32,663 bases of DNA from the NCBI GenBank assembly GCA_902770735.1, contig CACXUB010000035.1:1-32663 (forward strand), given 5' to 3'. A model generated the notes under the pieces. That model was not told where the DNA came from and did no database searches. It worked only from the letters and a program-made list of their open reading frames with translations. A program made the position numbers and the translations under genes. Source of the stretch: an uncultured Bacteroidota bacterium (GTDB lineage: Bacteria; Bacteroidota; Bacteroidia; Bacteroidales; WCHB1-69). Positions 1-8,690 of this stretch are shown here, in pieces (position 1 is the stretch's first letter; each line of letters begins with the position of its first letter).

Positions 1-357
1 CTGAAGATCTGTCAACTGAATGTCATTAACCAGCCCCTTGTGCTGGATTTTAAAAATAGTATTTATGCAGCCGACATAGTTGGATTTTTTTAAACGTTCT
101 TCGATTTGATATACGTTTCGAGCCGTTTCAAGAATCCTTCTGTAGGAATATATCAACTCCTTTACCAGTTTAGTTGTTTCAGGATTGGATGCCTGATCTT
201 TCCAGTCTGTCTTCTTCTCAAAAGCAAACCGGACACCACCATCTTTTTTTTCAGTAACCTTTGAACTGTTAGACTTTGCGAGTTCTTTAAGGAATCTTTG
301 CGGCAGACGGTCTATTCGATAAAAGCCATCGTAATCTCCGACAAATGCCCCTATCAT
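1..357 (-). CDS. Unrecognised protein fragment, runs off left edge
   Basis: The minus strand is open from an ATG at 357 to the window edge (119 codons, no stop). The product is charged and soluble-looking, with phrases such as GAFVGDYDGFYRIDRLPQ near the start and ETTKLVKELIYSYRRIL in the middle. I do not recognise a family. The open frame extends upstream past the ATG to about 425, where it overlaps the end of the 365-718 ORF in another frame and would read ILPHRLAAVTQYGPNTGDE. This therefore looks like the frameshifted continuation of that gene rather than an independent start. The DNA is visibly AT-richer than the neighbouring 430-700 stretch, so a junction with foreign sequence is the alternative. 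Confidence 0.5.
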   Translation of the reverse strand, partial: MIGAFVGDYDGFYRIDRLPQRFLKELAKSNSSKVTEKKDGGVRFAFEKKTDWKDQASNPETTKLVKELIYSYRRILETARNVYQIEERLKKSNYVGCINTIFKIQHKGLVNDIQLTDLQ

Positions 358-364
358 AATTTCA

Positions 365-718
365 TCACCAGTATTCGGGCCATATTGTGTCACAGCAGCT
401 AATCGATGAGGCAATATTTTTCCCTTTGTTGGTCACGTACATCACCAGTCCGCCGAAGTCGGTGCGCGGTCCCAACGGGATGCTCTTGAAGTCGGGCGGA
501 AGCTCGATTTCCAGGGTGTCGATGCCCGCGTAGCTCACCTCCGCACCGATGGCAAGCGCCTTCGTGTGGGTGTTGTACAAGACGTTGAAACGGTCCGTGC
601 CGTTTGCAGCCTCTCTCAGTCCGAAGTCGAGCGGGGAAATTTGTGCCATGGCGTCAGGGATTTGGAGACTCAATACCGCGACTATGGCGGCAGTCAGGAT
701 AATATTCAGAAATCTCAT
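365..718 (-). CDS. Exported hypothetical protein, probably frameshifted near 417-421
   Basis: 117 codons. Residues 1-25 are a clear signal peptide (MRFLNIILTAAIVAVLSLQ..., cleavage likely after AMA before QIS). The mature part, including NGTDRFNVLYNTHTKALAIG and LPPDFKSIPLGPRTDFGG, is beta-rich in character but I do not recognise it. The last 20 or so residues (NIASSISCCDTIWPEYW) look like out-of-frame translation. Just before them lies a run of five A (T at 417-421 on the plus strand), and removing one base joins VTNKGK to the open frame that continues to position 1. It sits 42 nt downstream of the GT39 gene on the same strand, so it may be the last member of that operon. Confidence 0.5.
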   Translation of the reverse strand: MRFLNIILTAAIVAVLSLQIPDAMAQISPLDFGLREAANGTDRFNVLYNTHTKALAIGAEVSYAGIDTLEIELPPDFKSIPLGPRTDFGGLVMYVTNKGKNIASSISCCDTIWPEYW

Positions 719-760
719 AAATATGCATGGATATTGATTTTCGGTTACGGGTTCTCATTG

Positions 761-2146
761 TTAATCTTGCTTCCGGAACAGCTGAAGGAGGTTCCCTTTG
801 GCGCAAAGCAGGTATGAACTGTCGGGAGGCGCGGCGTTGATGCCGTCCAGATGCCATTCGCGCACGCTGTCAAAGTCAAGGCTGATTTTCTTCTCGAAAT
901 AAAAATAGGCCGGCATGCTCCATAGGGTGTAGAGCGTCTTGTCGGCGCTAATGATGGTGTCCTCGGGCACTTGCGAAGACGCTAGTCGGATGTCGGCGAG
1001 CAGATTTTCGTCCCGGCCCGCTTTCCCTGCAAAATGGATGTTCAGCGCAATGGCCGCCATCAGCACGACAACGGATATTCCTTTGGATATTTTGGTGAAA
1101 ACGGGACTTGTCCGGATGTTTTCCAGTAAGGGCTCAATCGCGATGCCCGCCGCCAGTGCGAACAAGGGGAACACCGTGACGATATAGAAACCTCTCTGTT
1201 TCAGACTTATCATGATCGGAAGCACTCCGGCGAGCACGAGGGCGAGAAGCGCCCATGTCAGCCGGCGGTTCGTGTCGCGGAACGGATTGTGCAGCGTTTT
1301 CTGCATCCAAGCAACCAAAAGCACCACGCCGACTATCGCCAACGGAAGGAGTGCCTGCGTGAAAAATTGCAAGACGATGTCAAAGCGGGTGTTGACGGTT
1401 TGAATATACTTCAAGCTTGTCAGAAGTTGTTCGAACAGGTAGTTTTGCATGAAAAGTTTCGCCTCAGGGCTGAAAAGATAGAGCGCTGTCACGGGAAGCA
1501 GGACGCAGGCCAGCATTATCAGCGTGTCGGCAAGGGCGAGCGGCGGGGTTGTCTTGCGCACAAAAAGCATGTGAATCACGGGGAAAGCCAAAGGATAAAG
1601 ACCGGTGAATCCTTTGGTGAGCAGGGCGAGAAACAACATGATGCCGGCGAGAACGACATTCAGGATGTGGTTTCTTCTCAAACTTCTCAGATAGAAAAGC
1701 ACGGAAAGCAGGGTGAACAGCACCATGGTGTTCTCCAGGACATTTTCCGGGGCACACCATGAAACCAATGGTGTGGCGATCCAAAGCAACAACACCATCC
1801 AGAAATTCTCCCGCTTCCCTCCGACCTCCTTCCATGTTAAAAACATCAGAACACCTGTGCAGAGGCAGGTGAACACGGAGTAGATTTTCGCGACATAGAG
1901 GCTTTTCCCGAAATGAAAGAATACCGATTCCAGGAGGTATGCCAAGGGTGGCTGCCCCCAGGCATTGTACGTTTGCGTGAGTCTCGGCACCCAAAAGGAG
2001 CCGAAGCCTTCTGCGAGGTTTTTGCTGAGAGTGGCATACCACAACCCGTCAAGAAACATTCCGTCGGACAGGAAATGCGGTGAGACTAGGATGAAGAAAA
2101 GTCCGATGACGAACAGAATCGGGAAAAAGAGCGAATACTGTTTCAT
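761..2146 (-). CDS. GT39-like (PMT_2/ArnT-type) membrane glycosyltransferase
   Basis: About 461 residues with many membrane segments. It resembles the GT-C fold polyprenyl-phosphate glycosyltransferases (PMT/ArnT, PMT_2), which move a sugar from an undecaprenyl-type carrier onto an acceptor on the periplasmic face. The first loop after TM1 holds the expected acidic motif (FLDGLWYATLSKNLAEG), followed by YNAWGQPPLAYLLES; these are typical active-site loop features. A longer reading frame starts at 2179. I choose ATG 2146 because the upstream gene stops at 2150-2148, leaving a 1-nt gap, and because MKQYSLFFP leads directly into TM1. It is the fourth gene of the minus-strand envelope operon. The acceptor (lipid A, glycan or protein) cannot be read from sequence. 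Confidence 0.85.
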   Translation of the reverse strand: MKQYSLFFPILFVIGLFFILVSPHFLSDGMFLDGLWYATLSKNLAEGFGSFWVPRLTQTYNAWGQPPLAYLLESVFFHFGKSLYVAKIYSVFTCLCTGVLMFLTWKEVGGKRENFWMVLLLWIATPLVSWCAPENVLENTMVLFTLLSVLFYLRSLRRNHILNVVLAGIMLFLALLTKGFTGLYPLAFPVIHMLFVRKTTPPLALADTLIMLACVLLPVTALYLFSPEAKLFMQNYLFEQLLTSLKYIQTVNTRFDIVLQFFTQALLPLAIVGVVLLVAWMQKTLHNPFRDTNRRLTWALLALVLAGVLPIMISLKQRGFYIVTVFPLFALAAGIAIEPLLENIRTSPVFTKISKGISVVVLMAAIALNIHFAGKAGRDENLLADIRLASSQVPEDTIISADKTLYTLWSMPAYFYFEKKISLDFDSVREWHLDGINAAPPDSSYLLCAKGNLLQLFRKQD

Positions 2147-2147
2147 T

Positions 2148-3239
2148 TTATCGTACTCTAATCCGCTGCCCTTCAACAATCTTGTCGGCGTTTTTTAAAT
2201 TGTTGAGCTTAAGTATTTTATCAACCGTTGTGTTGTATTTCAAGGAGATGCGGTAGAGGTTTTCGCCGGCGGCCACGGTGTGATATACGGCATCGGTCGT
2301 CTCGGGTTGCGCTTGCGGCTGAGGTTTCGGTTGAGGCGCGGGTAGGCCGGAATTTTCGGGTGCCATGGTGTCAGGATCCACTGAGCCTGCCTCCGGCTGG
2401 ACATTGCTCTGCTGTTTCGGCTCGGGTTTCGGTTCTTGTTTTGGCTCGGGTTTGATGTCGGGAGCGGCGGCTTTCGGTTTCGGGGCGGCGGGTTTCCAGT
2501 TGCCCACGTCGTTGAGTGGCAGGATGTTGAAGTCGCGGGACATGAGCGCCATGTTGTTTTGCAAAATGTCTTCTTCATCGAAATCGATGACCAACTCGGG
2601 ATTGAAATATTCGTTCATGAAGCGGGTTTCGAAGTGCAGGATGCACTCCTTGGTGTTTCCGGTGTTACCGGTTTGTCCGATCACCTGTCCGGCTTTGACA
2701 ATTTGGTTGGGCTTGACGCTCACTTTGTCGAGGTGGGCATAGACGGTTTCGAGGCCGTTGTAGTGGCGCACCACCACGGTAATTCCGTAGTCGCCATAGT
2801 ATTTTGCCATGCGCACCACACCGTCGAAACAACTTTTGACCAGCGTCTGCGGTTCTGTTTTCAGGTCGATGCCGGGATGGAAGTTGCCGTTTTTCGTTTC
2901 ACCGTAAGCCGTCTTGACTCTGTCGAACTGGCAGGGCATCACAAACGGGTTGTTGGCGTCTTGCACGAGCATCAGCATCAGCCGGTCGTTGGAAAACGGG
3001 ATTTCCAGCAGTTGGCTGCGCAGATTCGCGGTGTCCCAGTAGCGTTGGTAGAGGCTGTACGCAGGAATTTCATAAGATTCTGATATAGAAGGGTATGTCG
3101 CCAGCTGTCGGGGGATTTCCTGTTGGATGGCCGGAGTGTCCACCAGCGTGATATTCTGCGAATAGGCGGTGACATCCAGATTCTGCGCCATCAGTGTGGT
3201 GGTCAGGAGGGACAGTAGGATAAGGGTTAACTTCTTCAT
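2148..3239 (-). CDS. Exported M23-family (LytM-like) protein with C-terminal LysM
   Basis: 363 residues: signal peptide 1-18 ([18 protein letters not shown]), an N-terminal region, an M23 peptidase domain at about 105-225, a Pro/Lys/Gln-rich linker at about 250-315, and a LysM peptidoglycan-binding module at about 318-362 (YHTVAAGENLYRISLKYNTT). M23 enzymes are zinc endopeptidases of peptidoglycan cross-bridges. The H121-x3-D125 motif (HPGID) and H169 (YAHLD) are present, and H202 (LHFE) is the usual third zinc ligand. The first His of the usual HxH is Ile200 (ECILHFE), so the catalytic base appears absent. It may be a regulatory or weakly active LytM factor. The start overlaps the stop of rfaE2 by one base (TAATG), implying translational coupling. 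Confidence 0.9.
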   Translation of the reverse strand: MKKLTLILLSLLTTTLMAQNLDVTAYSQNITLVDTPAIQQEIPRQLATYPSISESYEIPAYSLYQRYWDTANLRSQLLEIPFSNDRLMLMLVQDANNPFVMPCQFDRVKTAYGETKNGNFHPGIDLKTEPQTLVKSCFDGVVRMAKYYGDYGITVVVRHYNGLETVYAHLDKVSVKPNQIVKAGQVIGQTGNTGNTKECILHFETRFMNEYFNPELVIDFDEEDILQNNMALMSRDFNILPLNDVGNWKPAAPKPKAAAPDIKPEPKQEPKPEPKQQSNVQPEAGSVDPDTMAPENSGLPAPQPKPQPQAQPETTDAVYHTVAAGENLYRISLKYNTTVDKILKLNNLKNADKIVEGQRIRVR

Positions 3240-3733
3240 TATTCGGTTTTTAATTGTTCAATGATATGGGTGGAGGAAAAACCTTCCACAAAGGGGATGG
3301 TCGTGACGGTGCCTCCGTTCCGGGTCACAAAGTCAGCCCCCACGATGTTGCTCAAGTCGTAGTCGCCGCCTTTCACCAGCACGTCGGGCATCACGGTCTC
3401 GATGAGCTCTTTCGGGGTGTCTTCCCCAAAGATGACGACGTAATCGATGCAGGCGAGTGCCGCGAGCACGAATGCCCGTTCTTTTTCGCCGTTGACGGGT
3501 CGGGTTGGCCCTTTCAGTCGGCGCACCGATTCATCGCTGTTCAGTCCCACCACGAGAATGTCTCCCAACTTTTTGGCTTCCAGCAGATAACGTACATGTC
3601 CGTAGTGCAGCACATCGAAGCAGCCGTTGGTGAAGACGATTTTTTGCCGGTGCAGTTTAAGGGCATTCTCGCGAAAAAAATCCCGCGAGACGATTTTTTG
3701 ATGAATATGCAAATCAGGCTTGTTCATTGTCAT
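3239..3733 (-). CDS. rfaE2: D-glycero-beta-D-manno-heptose 1-phosphate adenylyltransferase (RfaE domain II)
   Basis: 164 residues, the length of a stand-alone RfaE2 or the C-terminal half of HldE. It activates heptose-1-phosphate with ATP to ADP-heptose for LPS inner-core synthesis in the cytoplasm. The nucleotidyltransferase signature is intact: [18 protein letters not shown] (HxGH at the ATP site), followed by [20 protein letters not shown] and VLVKGGDY. The reading frame overlaps the end of the upstream flippase-like gene by 20 nt. ATG 3733 and ATG 3727 are both possible starts. Its stop shares a base with the next start. The sugar kinase half (RfaE1) is not in this window. Confidence 0.95.
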   Translation of the reverse strand: MTMNKPDLHIHQKIVSRDFFRENALKLHRQKIVFTNGCFDVLHYGHVRYLLEAKKLGDILVVGLNSDESVRRLKGPTRPVNGEKERAFVLAALACIDYVVIFGEDTPKELIETVMPDVLVKGGDYDLSNIVGADFVTRNGGTVTTIPFVEGFSSTHIIEQLKTE

Positions 3734-4784
3734 CCGGCGTTAGTGCTGCATCTTGACGTTTGTAAAACGAGGTGAGTACGAGGGAGATAGGTCCGAGTAT
3801 CAGGGAAACGGCGGTTTGCAGGATCCATCCAATCCAGCCGGCGGCCAGACCTTGGGTGTAGGAAATCCCGTACAGCATGACGATGCCGGCGGTGATGAGG
3901 GGGTACGCGCCCAGTCCGCCTTGCGAGATCATGAATGCGATGGTGCCGAAAACCAGTACGGAGAAAACCGCCCCTAAATCAATATGCTGCGTGAAAGGCA
4001 GGGATTGGAAGAAGAGGTAAATGCCGAGGTAGTAGCAGATCCACATCGCGATGGTCCAGAAAATGAAATGCCACGGTTTGGAGATGTTCTTGATGGAAAG
4101 GAATCCTCTCCAGATGCCTTTGAAGAAATCGGCGACTTTGACCAGCGCGGGGCGTTTCTGCCACCATTTCCTCGTGACGCGGATAATCACCACGATCAAA
4201 ATGATGACGAGGAGGATGATGTACATCAGGAAGTTGCCCACGTAGCTGAGCCCTTTTTGCGCAAACCATTCCTGCAAGGTCGTCTGAGTGCTTTGGTCTA
4301 CGACCAGATGGGAAAGCAGGTCGTTGTTCAGCAACAGTGCGATGATGAACAGGAAAAGCCAGCAGACAATGTCGAAAGCCCGTTCGAGGATGACGGTGCC
4401 GAGGGCTTTCTGGAAGGGGATGTTCTCGTAGCGTTGGAGGAAGGAGCAGCGGAGGATCTCGCCGAGGCGGGGCAGGGCGAGGTTGGCCAGGTAGCAAACC
4501 ATCACGGAGTAGAACATCATGGAGAAGCGGGGTTTGTATTGGATGGATTTGAGCAGAAGTTTCGCACGGGCGGCGCGGATGACGTCGGCCAACACAATCG
4601 CCACAATCGCGAGGAAGATGAAAAACCACCCGCGCGGATTGTTGACCAGCGACATCGAGGAGAAAATCATTTGGATATCTTCTTTGTCTAAGTCTTTGAT
4701 TGACAGCCAAATGAATAAAACCCCCAATCCCATGAAAAGGATCATTTTGAGGAGGTTGGGTAATATCTTCTTCAGTTTTTCCAT
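3714..4784 (-). CDS. Flippase-like membrane protein (LPG_synthase_TM / UPF0104 family)
   Basis: About 356 residues, polytopic. The pattern matches the lysylphosphatidylglycerol-synthase TM / YbhN-like family: a positively charged N-terminus, [17 protein letters not shown] after the second [42 protein letters not shown] (the conserved G/R/E and ERxxD region), and a C-terminal GGLGAYP segment. Members are integral inner-membrane proteins suspected to move lipids or lipid-linked glycans. The long frame begins at 4817, but the minus-strand -7 box lies at 4822-4815, so ATG 4784 (MEKLKKILP) is the sensible start. It is the first gene of the minus-strand operon leading to rfaE2, the M23 protein and GT39, which fits an envelope role. 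Confidence 0.88.
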   Translation of the reverse strand: MEKLKKILPNLLKMILFMGLGVLFIWLSIKDLDKEDIQMIFSSMSLVNNPRGWFFIFLAIVAIVLADVIRAARAKLLLKSIQYKPRFSMMFYSVMVCYLANLALPRLGEILRCSFLQRYENIPFQKALGTVILERAFDIVCWLFLFIIALLLNNDLLSHLVVDQSTQTTLQEWFAQKGLSYVGNFLMYIILLVIILIVVIIRVTRKWWQKRPALVKVADFFKGIWRGFLSIKNISKPWHFIFWTIAMWICYYLGIYLFFQSLPFTQHIDLGAVFSVLVFGTIAFMISQGGLGAYPLITAGIVMLYGISYTQGLAAGWIGWILQTAVSLILGPISLVLTSFYKRQDAALTPDDNEQA

Positions 4785-4814
4785 AATGAGCTGGATGACT
4801 AAAAATTCAAGCGG

Positions 4815-4822
4815 CAAAGATA
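4815..4822 (-). promoter_or_regulatory. Promoter -7 box of the envelope operon
   Basis: TATCTTTG on the minus strand matches the Bacteroidota sigma-ABfr -7 consensus TAnnTTTG. It lies about 30 nt upstream of the flippase-like ATG at 4784. No good -33 TTTG was seen at the usual distance. Confidence 0.65.
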
Positions 4823-4834
4823 AACAAAAAATTG

Positions 4835-4842
4835 TACTTTTG
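4835..4842 (+). promoter_or_regulatory. Promoter -7 box of alaS
   Basis: TACTTTTG matches TAnnTTTG and lies 21 nt upstream of the alaS ATG. It is divergent from the operon promoter only 12 bp away, so the two transcription units share one very short control region. Confidence 0.65.
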
Positions 4843-4863
4843 CGCCTTTAATTTCTAACGATT

Positions 4864-7433
4864 ATGACATCTAACGAAATACGCTCTGCTTTTCTGGACT
4901 TTTTCAAGTCCAAAGACCATCATATCGTGCCTTCCGCGCCGATGGTGGTGAAGAATGACCCTACATTGATGTTCACCAATGCCGGTATGAACCAGTTCAA
5001 GGACATTTTCCTCGGCAACACCCCGCGCGAATTTCCCCGCGTGGCTGATTCGCAGAAATGCCTCCGCGTCTCCGGCAAACACAACGACCTGGAGGAGGTC
5101 GGTCGCGACACCTACCACCACACCATGTTCGAAATGCTCGGCAACTGGTCGTTCGGCGACTACTTTAAGAAAGAGGCCATCGCTTACGCTTGGGAATTCC
5201 TCACCGAAGTGATGAAACTTGACAAAACCCGCCTCTACGCCACCGTTTTCGCGGGCGATGAGAAGGACGGCACCGCTTTCGACCAGGAAGCCTACGATTT
5301 CTGGAAGGAATACCTGCCGGAAGACCGCATCCTCAAGGGCAATAAGAAAGATCCGAAGTCCACATCGACCTGCGCGACGACGACGAGCGTGCCAAACTGC
5401 CTGGCGCCGAGCTGGTGAACAAGGACAACCCGCTGGTCATTGAGATTTGGAATCTCGTGTTCATGCAGTTCAACCGTGTGGCTTCCGGCGAGCTGCACCC
5501 GTTGGCCGCCAAGCACGTGGATACGGGCATGGGCTTCGAACGCCTCTGCATGGCAGTCCAGAATAAGAAATCCAACTACGACACGGATGTTTTCCAGCCG
5601 ATTATCCAAAAAATCGCGCAAAACGCCGGCGTGAAATACGGTGAGAAGCACGATGTGGATGTGGCCTTGCGCGTGGTTGCCGACCACCTGCGCGCCGTCA
5701 CGTTCGCCATCGCCGACGGACAGCTGCCTTCCAACACGGGGGCGGGCTACGTCATCCGCCGCATCTTGCGTCGCGCCATCCGTTACGGCTTCACCTTCCT
5801 CAACTTCAAGGAGCCCTTCATGAACACGCTGGTCGCTGACCTCGTGGCGCAGATGGGCCACCAGTTCCCAGAAATCAAGGCGCAGCAGCAACTTATCGAG
5901 AACGTCATCCGTGAGGAGGAAAACTCTTTCCTCAAGACCCTCGACTCCGGCATCCTCAAATTCGAAAACTACGTCAAGAAGATGGCCGGCAAGACGGTCA
6001 TTGACGGCGATTTCGCTTTCGAATTGTTCGACACATACGGTTTCCCGATCGACCTCACCTGCCTGATGGCGTCCGAGAAGAACTTGACCGTTGATATGGA
6101 TGGTTTTGCGGAAGGTCTGCGTCAGCAAAAGGAGCGTTCCCGCGCCGCCACCTCCATCTCCGCCGGCGACTGGGTGGAACTGCTTCCGCAGGAGAACCCC
6201 ACCGAGTTTGTGGGCTACAAAGAGGCGGAATGCGCTTGTAAAATAGTGAAATACAGACAAGTAACCGCCAAAAACAAGACCTATTTCCAGATTGTGCTCG
6301 ACAAGACCCCGTTCTATGCGGAGTCGGGTGGCCAGGTGGGCGACACCGGCGTGCTGACCAACGGCACGGAGACGGTGGACATCTACAACACCACGAAGGA
6401 GAACAACTTAGTGATCCATCACGCCAGTAAGATTCCTGCTGATGTGACGGCGGATTTCACCGCTCATATCGATGAGGTGAAGCGGCAGAAGACCGCCAAC
6501 AACCACTCCGCCACGCATCTGCTCGACCACGCGTTGCGCGCGGTCCTGGGCACGCATGTGGAGCAGAAGGGTTCCATGGTGGCTTCCGACCGCCTGCGTT
6601 TCGACTTCTCGCACTTCGCCAAAGTGACGGACGAGGAACTGCGCAAGGCCGAGCGGATGGTGAACGCCATGATCCGTCAGAACCTGCCGTTGCAGGAGTT
6701 TGTCGATGTGCCGATTGAGGAGGCCCGCGAGCGCGGCGCCATCGCCCTATTCGGCGAGAAGTACGGCAAGACCGTCCGCGTGATCCAGTTCGGCGACGCG
6801 GTGGAGCTCTGCGGTGGCACGCACACCTCTGCGACTGGCAACATCGGACTCTTCAAGATCGTGTCTGAAGGCGCGGTGGCCGCCGGCGTGCGCCGTATCG
6901 AAGCGGTGACCGGCGAAGCTGCCGAGCAGTTGGTCTATGCCGACCAGGACACCTTGGCGCAGCTGAAAGCCATGACGAATGCCACCAATCTGATCCAATC
7001 GGTGCAGAAATTGCAGGATGATTGCCAGGTGTTGCGCAAGAAGATGGAGGACATCGACCGTCAGATGGCGTTGGAGTTCGGCAAATCCTTGATGGAGAAT
7101 GCCGAGGATGTCAACGGTGTGCTGTTCATGTCGAAAGTCACGGACTACTCCGCTGACATGCTGCGGCAGGTTGCCCTGCAGTTGCGCGAAGGCGACAACC
7201 ACGTGGTGGTGTTGGGCAGCGTGAACGAAGGAAAGCCGAACTTGGCGGTGGCCATCAGCACCAACCTGACCGACAGGGTCGATGCCCCGACGTTAGTGCG
7301 GGCGGCCGGCAAACTGATCCAGGGCGGTGGCGGCGGTCACCCGACGCTCGCCATGGCCGGCGGCAAGAACCCCGACGGGGTGGCGGCGGCCGTGGCAGAA
7401 GCCCTTCAGCAGGCAAAAGCCAAGTTGCAGTAA
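4864..7433 (+). CDS. alaS: Alanine-tRNA ligase, disrupted by a ~43-nt deletion at 5352/5353
   Basis: Class II synthetase charging tRNA-Ala. The first frame (4864 to about 5352) encodes the catalytic N-terminus ([58 protein letters not shown]). The second frame, from about 5355 to 7433, resumes with [20 protein letters not shown], then [10 protein letters not shown] (motif 3), the editing-domain [11 protein letters not shown] and [13 protein letters not shown] zinc motifs, and a C-Ala tail with a GGGGH motif. Between ILKGNKKD and EVHID the segment normally reading about NFWEMGDTGPCGPCS is missing, roughly 43 nt, which shifts the frame. The gene would otherwise be full length (about 870 residues). 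alaS is essential and no second copy is visible here, so an assembly or sequencing error is more likely than a true null. Confidence 0.95.
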
Positions 7434-7563
7434 TTTTATGGTCTAACAATCGTTCTCTAGGCGCACTTTTTGCCAAAAACACAAGGAAGGATTTGCCATA
7501 GTGCTGAACGTGCTGTTTTGGCTATTGTCTTTAAGACCCTAACTTGATTGTCTTGAGAAGCCG
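7434..7563. other. Convergent intergenic gap, no gene seen
   Basis: 130 nt between the tail-to-tail ends of alaS and the Rpn-family gene. I see only short imperfect inverted repeats and no convincing U-tailed terminator. Confidence 0.4.
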
Positions 7564-8475
7564 TTACAGCAGTTCGCCTATTTCGCTCTCGTCCATCCCT
7601 GTCAGCAAGGCGATTTTTGCGATGTCGAGGCCTTTGGCGGAAAGGTTTCGGACGAGGTTGCGGCGCTCCTCTTGTCGTCCTTCCTCTCGTCCTTGTTGCA
7701 GCCCTTCTTCCCGTCCTCGCCGCAGCCCTTCTTCTAACCCTTCCTTCTCGCCCTCCCGATGGCCGATGCCTTTCCAGGTGGCCTCTATGCTGACGGCGTC
7801 CCAGTATTTGTCGTACAGGTACTCCTCGGCCTCGTTGTAGTTGATGATTTCCAGCAGATTGATGGCCTTGGCGATGTCCGGGTCAGCGAGCAGCTCGGGA
7901 GCGGGCTTCCTTGTCTCCTCGGTCATCTCCGTGAAATAGCGCATCCACAAGTCTTTCTTGGTGTCTCCCTTCAGGGGCATTCCCCGGTATTTGTCCATCT
8001 CGGCGAAAACGATTTTGAGCCCGTCGAAGACCCTGTCGGTGTGGTAGATGTGGACGAACTGGTAAGGGTGGTACCACTCGTCGAGCCCCTTGTGCAGGTC
8101 GCCGCTGACGAAGTTCAGGGAATAGACGGGCTGCAGCAACTTGAACTGCTCCCCGACCTTGAGCTGCCTGACGTAGGCTTTGGAGGCGTTGAAGAAAACG
8201 CGCTGGAAGAAGTCGGTGTCCCAATTGAGCTGCATCTCGACGAGGAAGGTCGCGCCGGCGGAGTCGGTGCAGTGCACATCGACGATGCTGTGTTTGCGCG
8301 CCGGAGTCTCGGGCATCAGTTCGGGCGGGAGGTATCGCAGTTCGGTGATGGTGCGGCCGGCCTCCAGGGGCAGAAAGGCGTTGAGCAGACTGGCGGTCAG
8401 GTCGGGATGCTCGCCGAAGACCTTCCGGAAGGTGACGTCGGCCACAGGGCTGTAATATTTGCAACGTGTCATCAT
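7564..8475 (-). CDS. Rpn-family recombination-promoting nuclease / PDDEXK_2 putative transposase
   Basis: About 303 residues. The N-terminus (ADVTFRKVFGEHPDLTASLLNAFLP) and the PD-(D/E)XK core are typical of the PDDEXK_2/Rpn family, which in E. coli act as DNA endonucleases and promote RecA-independent recombination. The core has D in SIVDVHCTD and the variant E-x-Q in FLVEMQLNWDTDF. The C-terminus is a charged tract of degenerate repeats (EGEKEGLEEGLRRGREEG and similar), common in the family, ending in a small helical domain (LSAKGLDIAKIALLTGMDESEIGELL). The frame extends to 8529, but a perfect -7 box at 8506-8499 places the transcript start near 8492, so the start is ATG 8475 or the adjacent ATG 8472. 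Such genes often multiply as solitary mobile-like genes; no terminal repeats were seen. Confidence 0.88.
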   Translation of the reverse strand: MMTRCKYYSPVADVTFRKVFGEHPDLTASLLNAFLPLEAGRTITELRYLPPELMPETPARKHSIVDVHCTDSAGATFLVEMQLNWDTDFFQRVFFNASKAYVRQLKVGEQFKLLQPVYSLNFVSGDLHKGLDEWYHPYQFVHIYHTDRVFDGLKIVFAEMDKYRGMPLKGDTKKDLWMRYFTEMTEETRKPAPELLADPDIAKAINLLEIINYNEAEEYLYDKYWDAVSIEATWKGIGHREGEKEGLEEGLRRGREEGLQQGREEGRQEERRNLVRNLSAKGLDIAKIALLTGMDESEIGELL

Positions 8476-8498
8476 AGTTTTACCGTTTTTGTTTGCCG

Positions 8499-8506
8499 CA
8501 AAGATA
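8499..8506 (-). promoter_or_regulatory. Promoter -7 box of the Rpn-family gene
   Basis: TATCTTTG (minus strand) matches TAnnTTTG. It rules out the upstream in-frame ATG at 8529 and favours a start at 8475 or 8472. Confidence 0.6.
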
Positions 8507-8588
8507 CAACGGAAAAACGCTGTTGTCAAGAGGTTTGTGAAATTTTTTTCAGGGTTGATAATCAGGTATTTGGCAAAACTGAGAAATA

Positions 8589-8611
8589 TAATTAATAATT
8601 AATAGTTAAAA
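8589..8611. repeat. Short heptamer-like array (TAATTAT, three units)
   Basis: Read on the minus strand it is TAACTAT, TAATTAT, TAATTAT, a 7-bp period with TAA in each unit. It lies about 80 nt past the stop of the TonB-like gene rather than directly at it, and is the weakest of the heptamer arrays. Confidence 0.4.
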
Positions 8612-8690
8612 TCTGACCGGCGATTTCGCAGAAAAAAGACTGTTTTGGCGCGAAACCGACACGGCCCCGTTTCACCAACTGAAAAATCTG

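Noticed and set aside
5292..6260. 322-codon ORF antisense to alaS
   Set aside because: Shadow of alaS; the plus frame has all AlaRS motifs.
7564..7800. Independent tandem repeat or mobile terminal repeat at the 3' end of the Rpn-family gene
   Set aside because: The repeats encode the family's usual charged C-terminal tract and are in frame; no matching inverted repeats flank the gene.
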